This document shows, piece after piece, positions 51,851-55,908 of a DNA stretch of 55,908 bases. How positions within the stretch are numbered: the first letter of the stretch is position 1; each line of letters starts with the position of its first letter. Where the stretch lies: assembly GCA_947449875.1 (NCBI GenBank), contig CANFSY010000007.1, positions 1-55,908 of the forward strand, written 5' to 3'. The notes beneath the pieces were generated by a model that saw only the letters and a program-made list of their open reading frames with translations, was not told the origin of the DNA and did no database searches. This stretch comes from Paracoccaceae bacterium. Its GTDB lineage: Bacteria > Pseudomonadota > Alphaproteobacteria > Rhodobacterales > Rhodobacteraceae. The translations under genes and the position numbers were made by a program.

Positions 51851-52306
51851 ATGCCCGATCTTTTTGCCTATACCGATGGTGCGTGTTCGGGCAACCCCGG
51901 ACCGGGCGGCTGGGGCGTGTTGATGATCGCCCGCGAAGATGGGAAAGTCGTCAAAGAGCGCACCTTGCAAGGGGGCGAGGCTTTGACGACCAACAACCGG
52001 ATGGAGCTTTTGGCCGCGATCTCGGCACTGGAAGCGCTGGCCAAGCCTGTTGCCATCACGATCATCACCGATTCGGCCTATGTCAAGAATGGCATCACCG
52101 ACTGGATGGACAACTGGAAGCGCAAAGGTTGGCGCACAGCCGCCGGGCCACCGGTGAAGAATGTTGATCTGTGGCAAAGGCTGGATGCCGCCCGCACCGC
52201 CCATACCGTCACTTGGCGCTGGATCAAGGGCCATGCGGGCCATGCCGAAAACGAGCGGGCCGATGCACTGGCCCGCGCGGGGATGGCCCCGTTCAAGGCC
52301 GGCTAA
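51851..52306 (+). CDS. rnhA: Ribonuclease HI
   Basis: Cleaves RNA in RNA:DNA hybrids. The four catalytic acids are visible: Asp in [16 protein letters not shown], Glu in [10 protein letters not shown], Asp in [14 protein letters not shown] and Asp in [13 protein letters not shown]. The 151-residue length is standard. Its stop codon sits inside the stem of the following terminator. The upstream gene is DUF3429. Confidence 0.97.
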   Translation: MPDLFAYTDGACSGNPGPGGWGVLMIAREDGKVVKERTLQGGEALTTNNRMELLAAISALEALAKPVAITIITDSAYVKNGITDWMDNWKRKGWRTAAGPPVKNVDLWQRLDAARTAHTVTWRWIKGHAGHAENERADALARAGMAPFKAG

Positions 52307-52327
52307 GGCCGCGCCTTAGCCGGCCTT
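52295..52327 (+). terminator. Terminator-like perfect 15-bp hairpin overlapping the rnhA stop
   Basis: AAGGCCGGCTAAGGC, loop CGC and GCCTTAGCCGGCCTT are exact complements. The TAA of rnhA (52304-52306) is part of the left arm. Only TTGAT follows, so there is no real T-run and intrinsic termination is uncertain. It may protect the 3' end instead. Confidence 0.7.
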
Positions 52328-52451
52328 GATCCAAAGGCGCGCTTTCAGCGCAAGGGTTTTATCTCGCCTCTGGCCAAGGGCCAACCGGCTTGCTGTGGAG
52401 GTGTGCGGATTTGCCGGTTGCGATTTGCGACCGCCCGTTTACTATTTCGCC

Positions 52452-52973
52452 ATGTCCCGCCCAAGAACCCTGCCCGATTCTGACGTTTTCGCTGTGATCT
52501 TGCAGCGCATCGCGGCTGAGGGCGAGAAATCGGTGGCCTTTTCGGCGATCTCACGCGCGACAGGGCTTGCAGGGGCCTCTTTGGTGCAGCGCTATGGCAG
52601 CTTGGCCAAGATGGTGGCGGCAGCGCTCGATTGGGGTTGGGACGAGCTGGACAGGATGGCCCTTGCCGCCCAAGACACAGCCGAGGTGGCAGAACACGCG
52701 GGGGCCAAGGGTGCGCAGGCCGTGCTGAAGGCGTTAAGCGACCATGTCGCAACCCTGCCGATGGCGGCCCTTTTGGCAGCAAGCCTGCGCCACGCGCATC
52801 TGCGCCCGCGCGCTGCGGCGTGGAAGGATCGGGTCGAGGCGATGATCGAGCGGCATCTGCGCGACCGTGACAGTGCCGCGATGGTGTTTGCCGCATGGCA
52901 AGGGCAAGTCCTGTGGGATGGGCTAGACACCAAGGGCTTTCGCCTGAAAGACTTGGTAAAACGGCTGGGGTGA
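52452..52973 (+). CDS. TetR-like transcriptional regulator
   Basis: A 173-residue protein starting MSRPRTLPDSDVFAVILQRI with an N-terminal TetR-type HTH (VAFSAISRATGLAGASLVQR, YGSLAKMVAAAL) and a helical effector domain ending WDGLDTKGFRLKDLVKRLG. I start at 52452; the upstream frame overlaps the terminator. The HTH lacks the usual 'YYHF' after the recognition helix and has 'QRYGS' instead, as in a subgroup of short TetR proteins. The target is unknown. Confidence 0.75.
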   Translation: MSRPRTLPDSDVFAVILQRIAAEGEKSVAFSAISRATGLAGASLVQRYGSLAKMVAAALDWGWDELDRMALAAQDTAEVAEHAGAKGAQAVLKALSDHVATLPMAALLAASLRHAHLRPRAAAWKDRVEAMIERHLRDRDSAAMVFAAWQGQVLWDGLDTKGFRLKDLVKRLG

Positions 52974-52978
52974 AGCCT

Positions 52979-53218
52979 TTAGCGCCGTGCGATATAGGTC
53001 TTCCAGACCCAAATCAGCACCAAGGCCCCCAGAACCGCCCCGACAAAGCCCGCCATCCATCCGGCCAGCTCAGCCAAGCCGCGGATCACCAGCCCACCGA
53101 CGATTGCCCCGCCCACGCCAATCGCGATGGTTGTGGGAATATCGGTCTGGATCTTCATCATCCGTGTGGCCAAAAACCCCGCAGCGGCCCCGACCACCAA
53201 AAGCAAAACGACTTGCAT
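52979..53218 (-). CDS. GlsB/YeaQ/YmgE-like small membrane protein
   Basis: A 79-residue hydrophobic protein with three membrane segments: VVLLLVVGAAAGFLATRMMK, IAIGVGGAIVGGLVIRGLAE and GFVGAVLGALVLIWVWKTYI. The Gly-rich turns match transglycosylase-associated (GlsB/YeaQ) proteins, linked in some bacteria to stress. ATG 53218 follows AGGAGG. GTG 53224 is unlikely. It is convergent with the TetR-like gene. Confidence 0.7.
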   Translation of the reverse strand: MQVVLLLVVGAAAGFLATRMMKIQTDIPTTIAIGVGGAIVGGLVIRGLAELAGWMAGFVGAVLGALVLIWVWKTYIARR

Positions 53219-53332
53219 CTGCACCTCCTGTCGCCCGCCCTATATGGGAACGGGTGGGGCCAAAGGGAAGAGGGCGCGCTGCGCGTGTCATCCCTCTTGC
53301 CACGCGCTTCGGCTTGCGCCATCACCTTGGCC

Positions 53333-53695
53333 ATGACCGATGCAGACGCCCTTCAAGCCTTTCTTGCCCCGCTCAAGCGGTTGGCCGCCCGCCACTCTGG
53401 CATCGAGGGGCAAGTGCTCTGGGCTGCGGAGGTCGAAGAAGGCTGGCAGGTGCAAGACGACACCGCCGATTTGCTGGATGCCGAAGAGATCCCGTTTTAT
53501 GTCGAAGGCCTGCTGGTCGAGGGCTTTGGCCTGATCTGGCACGTCATGGCCGAAGCAGGCGAGGGGCGGCGCGATCCTGACCATGTGCTGCTGATGGTCT
53601 GGGAGCTTGGCACCCCCCCGCCCCCCGCCCCAACCGCCGCCGAAGGTTGGATCATTCTGGACAGCGGCCGTTGGAATGGCCAAGCCGCGCCGTGA
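53333..53695 (+). CDS. Conserved hypothetical protein
   Basis: A 120-residue acidic protein (MTDADALQAFLAPLKRLAAR, GQVLWAAEVEEGWQVQDDTA, DLLDAEEIPFYVEGLLVEGF, HVLLMVWELGTPPPPAPTAA). No family is recognised and no signal or membrane segment is seen. Codon use matches the core genes. It is 13 bases upstream of the HPP gene and may be co-transcribed with it. ATG 53333 lacks a strong ribosome-binding site. Confidence 0.6.
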   Translation: MTDADALQAFLAPLKRLAARHSGIEGQVLWAAEVEEGWQVQDDTADLLDAEEIPFYVEGLLVEGFGLIWHVMAEAGEGRRDPDHVLLMVWELGTPPPPAPTAAEGWIILDSGRWNGQAAP

Positions 53696-53708
53696 ACAGG
53701 TTTTGCCC

Positions 53709-54257
53709 ATGCCCCGTCTGACCCTGCGCGCCTTCGGGCCCGCCCAACCTCACCCCGACACGGCCCAATCCTTGCGCGCCGCCTTTGGCGCAATGGTGGG
53801 GCTTATGTTTGTGCAAGCAGTGCTTTGGGCGCTTGGTCGGCTGGCCGGTCTGCCCGACTTGGGGCTTTTGGCGCACCCGTTGGTGATGGCCCCCTTGGGC
53901 GCGTCTGCCGTGCTGATCTATGCTGTGCCGTCCAGCCCCTTGGCGCAGCCGTGGTCTGTGGTGGTGGGAAACACGCTGGCGGCCATTTTGGCGCTTTTGG
54001 CGCTGCGGTTGGGTTTGCCGCCCACGGCGACCTTGGGCCTTGCGGTCTTTGTCAGCCTTGTGCTGATGGCTTGGGCACGGTGCCTGCACCCGCCCGGCGG
54101 GGCGGTGGCCTTGGCGACGGTGCTGGCCGCACCGGCAGATTTGCACGCCAGCCTGATCTGGCTGGTGCTGACGGTCTTTGCAGGATCAACCCTGCTGGTG
54201 GTCTTTGGCGTTGGATATCACAGGGCCCTTGGCCGCGCTTACCCCTACCAGCCGTAA
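53709..54257 (+). CDS. HPP-family membrane protein
   Basis: A 182-residue protein with four to five helices and the signature ARCLHPPGGAVALATVLAAP, which gives the HPP family its name. LVMAPLGASAVLIYAVPSSP, another family segment, comes earlier. Related cyanobacterial and plant proteins have been linked to nitrite transport across membranes; whether this one acts so is unknown. I start at 53709 (MPRLTLRAFGPAQPHPDTAQ). It is followed by the GAF protein. Confidence 0.88.
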   Translation: MPRLTLRAFGPAQPHPDTAQSLRAAFGAMVGLMFVQAVLWALGRLAGLPDLGLLAHPLVMAPLGASAVLIYAVPSSPLAQPWSVVVGNTLAAILALLALRLGLPPTATLGLAVFVSLVLMAWARCLHPPGGAVALATVLAAPADLHASLIWLVLTVFAGSTLLVVFGVGYHRALGRAYPYQP

Positions 54258-54289
54258 TCAAATCCCCACCCGCAGAAGGTGCCCGCAGA

Positions 54290-54742
54290 ATGCCAACCTC
54301 CGACCCAGCGCAAGCGACCTATGCCGCCCTCCATGCCGATTGCGCCGCCTTGGGCACGCGCCTGTTCACCGTCACGGTGATGGATGCCGCAAATGAAATC
54401 ACCCACCGCGCTTATACCTCGCATCCGGTGGAATATCCGGTGTCGGGCACCAAGCCCGTCACGCGCGACGGGTGGTATGACCAGTGCATCGCCGCGCGGC
54501 AGGTCTTTGTGGCCAATACCACGCCTGAATTTGCGCGTTATTTCTTTGACCACGCGCTGATCACCTCGCTGGGGCTTGGGTCTTGCATCAACATTCCGCT
54601 GTTTGCGCCCGAGGGTCCTGTGCTGGGCACGGTCAACCTTTTGGCTCAAGAACATCACTTCACCCCTCAAAACCTTGCCGCCTATGCTGCCCTGATCGCG
54701 CGTGACCGCGCGGCCCTGCTGGCCGCCATGTCGGCGCGCTAG
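54290..54742 (+). CDS. GAF-domain protein
   Basis: A 150-residue single-domain protein. The fold shows FTVTVMDAANEITHRAYTSH in the first strands, then LGSCINIPLFAPEGPVLGTV and NLLAQEHHFTPQNLAAYAAL, typical of GAF domains. No output domain is attached, so it may bind a small ligand on its own. Cys in SLGLGSCINI is at a position where ligand- or redox-active Cys occurs in some GAF proteins, but it lacks the pattern of free-Met sulfoxide reductases. Start ATG 54290. Confidence 0.8.
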   Translation: MPTSDPAQATYAALHADCAALGTRLFTVTVMDAANEITHRAYTSHPVEYPVSGTKPVTRDGWYDQCIAARQVFVANTTPEFARYFFDHALITSLGLGSCINIPLFAPEGPVLGTVNLLAQEHHFTPQNLAAYAALIARDRAALLAAMSAR

Positions 54743-54743
54743 C

Positions 54744-54790
54744 CTGCCATCTTGCGCCAAATACTGCGGGCGGTGAGGGGTCCCCCCCGC
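54744..54790 (-). repeat. Rhodobacterales-type dispersed intergenic element, copy 4 (degenerate)
   Basis: CCATCTTGCGCCAAATACTG, then a G-rich stretch ending GGGGTCCCCCCC, resembles the complement of the element at 35940 and the copy at 28453. It begins immediately after the stop codon of the GAF gene. Confidence 0.5.
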
Positions 54791-54903
54791 TTTGTGCCCG
54801 CAGCGCAGGCCCAAAAATCCCTTGCTTCCGGCTTCGTCTCCTCTACCTTCGGGCACAGGATGAAGAAAACAGCGCCCAAGGCGCGCGCAACTGGGAGTGT
54901 TCG

Positions 54904-55908
54904 ATGCACAGCTTGAAACTGATGGGACTGGGGCTTTTGGCCTTTGGCTTGGCCACCCCGCTTACCGCCCAAGTGACAACCCTTGGCGACGGAGAGGGCG
55001 AGGTCGATATCGTGGCTTGGCCCGGCTATATGGAGCGCGGCGAAAGCGACAAGTCCTTTGACTGGATCACCAAGTTCGAAGAAACCTCTGGCTGCAAGGT
55101 CAATGTCAAAACCGCCGGCACCTCGGACGAGATGGTGACGCTGATGAACCAAGGCGGCTTTGACCTTGTCACCGCCTCGGGCGATGCCTCGCTGCGGCTG
55201 GTTGCGGGCAAGAAGGTGCAAGAGATCAACACCGCCCTGATCCCGTCATGGGAGAAGCTGGACGGCCGCTTGAAAGACGGCGCTTGGTTTACGGTAGATG
55301 GCAAGCATTACGGGGTGCCCTATCAGTGGGGGCCCAATGTGCTGATGTACAACACCGAGGTCTTCGCCCAAGCTCCCACTTCGTGGGGCGTGATCTTTGA
55401 AGAGGGCAATTTGCCCGATGGCAAAAGCAATGTCGGGCGGGTGCAGGCCTATGCGGGGCCGATCTATATCGCGGATGCGGCCCTGTATCTGATGGCGCAT
55501 AAGCCCGATCTGGGCATCACCAACCCCTACCAACTGACCCCGCCGCAATATGCCGCCGCCCTTGATCTGCTGCGCGGGCAGCGCAAACTCGTCTCGCGCT
55601 ATTGGAGCGATGCGGCCACCCAAACCGATGATTTCAAAAACGAAGGCATCGTGGCGGCCAGTTCGTGGCCCTATCAGGTGAACCTGTTGCAGGGCGAGAA
55701 ATTCCCCGTCGCCTCGACCGTGCCGCAAGAGGGGGCCACGGGCTGGTCTGACACCACCATGATGGCCACCGATGCGCCGCATCCGACCTGTGCTTATAAG
55801 TGGATGGAACATACGCTTAACTCTAACCTGCAATCGGATCTGTCGGTCTGGTTCGGCTCTGTCCCCGTGGTGCCTGCGGCTTGCACCGATGGGTCGGGCC
55901 AGCAAACC
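54904..55908 (+). CDS. Spermidine/putrescine-type ABC transporter substrate-binding protein (3' end beyond window)
   Basis: The open frame starts ATG 54904 after GGGAGTG and is still open at the right edge (335 codons). A signal peptide (MHSLKLMGLGLLAFGLATPL) precedes a PotD/YdcS-like fold: VDIVAWPGYMERGESDKSFD, FEETSGCKVNVKTAGTSDEM, GGFDLVTASGDASLRLVAG and GVPYQWGPNVLMYNTEVF. Near the edge it has CAYKWMEHTLNSNLQSDLSV. It should deliver a polyamine-like or similar cation to an inner-membrane permease encoded further right, outside the window. Ligand identity is not proven. Confidence 0.9.
   Translation, partial: MHSLKLMGLGLLAFGLATPLTAQVTTLGDGEGEVDIVAWPGYMERGESDKSFDWITKFEETSGCKVNVKTAGTSDEMVTLMNQGGFDLVTASGDASLRLVAGKKVQEINTALIPSWEKLDGRLKDGAWFTVDGKHYGVPYQWGPNVLMYNTEVFAQAPTSWGVIFEEGNLPDGKSNVGRVQAYAGPIYIADAALYLMAHKPDLGITNPYQLTPPQYAAALDLLRGQRKLVSRYWSDAATQTDDFKNEGIVAASSWPYQVNLLQGEKFPVASTVPQEGATGWSDTTMMATDAPHPTCAYKWMEHTLNSNLQSDLSVWFGSVPVVPAACTDGSGQQT

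Overview
The window comes from a high-GC alphaproteobacterium, almost certainly of the order Rhodobacterales (Rhodobacteraceae/Paracoccaceae). The evidence is the rnc-era-recO, lepB-acpS-pdxJ and rsh-rpoZ-folK housekeeping neighbourhoods, DUF1491, DUF3429 and DUF2062 companions, and a dispersed intergenic element that I recognise from that order. I cannot name the genus. Both ends are cut inside genes: an acyltransferase at the left edge and an ABC-transporter binding protein at the right edge.

Region 1-6400 is an accessory region around a tRNA-Ser(GCU) (3310-3399, minus). On the 3' side of the tRNA lies an AT-rich surface-polysaccharide remnant: the N-terminus of an acyltransferase-3, a glycosyltransferase-like gene and the N-terminus of a sulfotransferase. 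It is broken by pieces of IS5-, IS256- and IS3-type elements. On the other side sit a near-complete but frameshifted IS3-family element and a decayed IS66 transposase. Several joins are chimeric, so this is a deletion-scarred IS graveyard.

Region 6400-42900 is ordinary chromosome: pterin dehydratase, DUF482 acyltransferase, GDPD and RidA; an orphan type I secretion ABC/HlyD pair; mlaA-mlaC; a class A penicillin-binding protein; glnK-amtB; a CoA-transferase; an aminotransferase, sseA and smpB; an ion channel and an EamA exporter; dapA; a soluble lytic transglycosylase; a GT39 transferase; folC-accD; a LysR regulator; an OmpA-like protein with a GNAT and a CinA-like protein; map; an MFS transporter; recO; DUF1491-era-rnc-lepB; acpS; pdxJ.

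The most notable object is at 42925-45769. It is a 2.8-kb internally deleted Mu-like prophage with both ends preserved. It starts TG and ends CA, is flanked by a perfect 5-bp target duplication (GGTTT), and carries two inverted pairs of 19-bp putative transposase-binding sites, each outer site exactly 7 bp from its end. Inside are a leftward repressor, a rightward Ner/gp16-like protein, an in-frame fusion of the transposase A DNA-binding domain to the C-terminus of the head protease/scaffold protein I, and two small HTH proteins.

Region 45800-55908 returns to chromosome: DUF2062, rsh, rpoZ, folK, an NYN-domain protein, ispH, DUF3429, rnhA, a TetR-like regulator, a small membrane protein, a hypothetical protein, HPP and GAF proteins, and a spermidine/putrescine-type binding protein. 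No CRISPR array, rRNA or recognisable defence system was seen.
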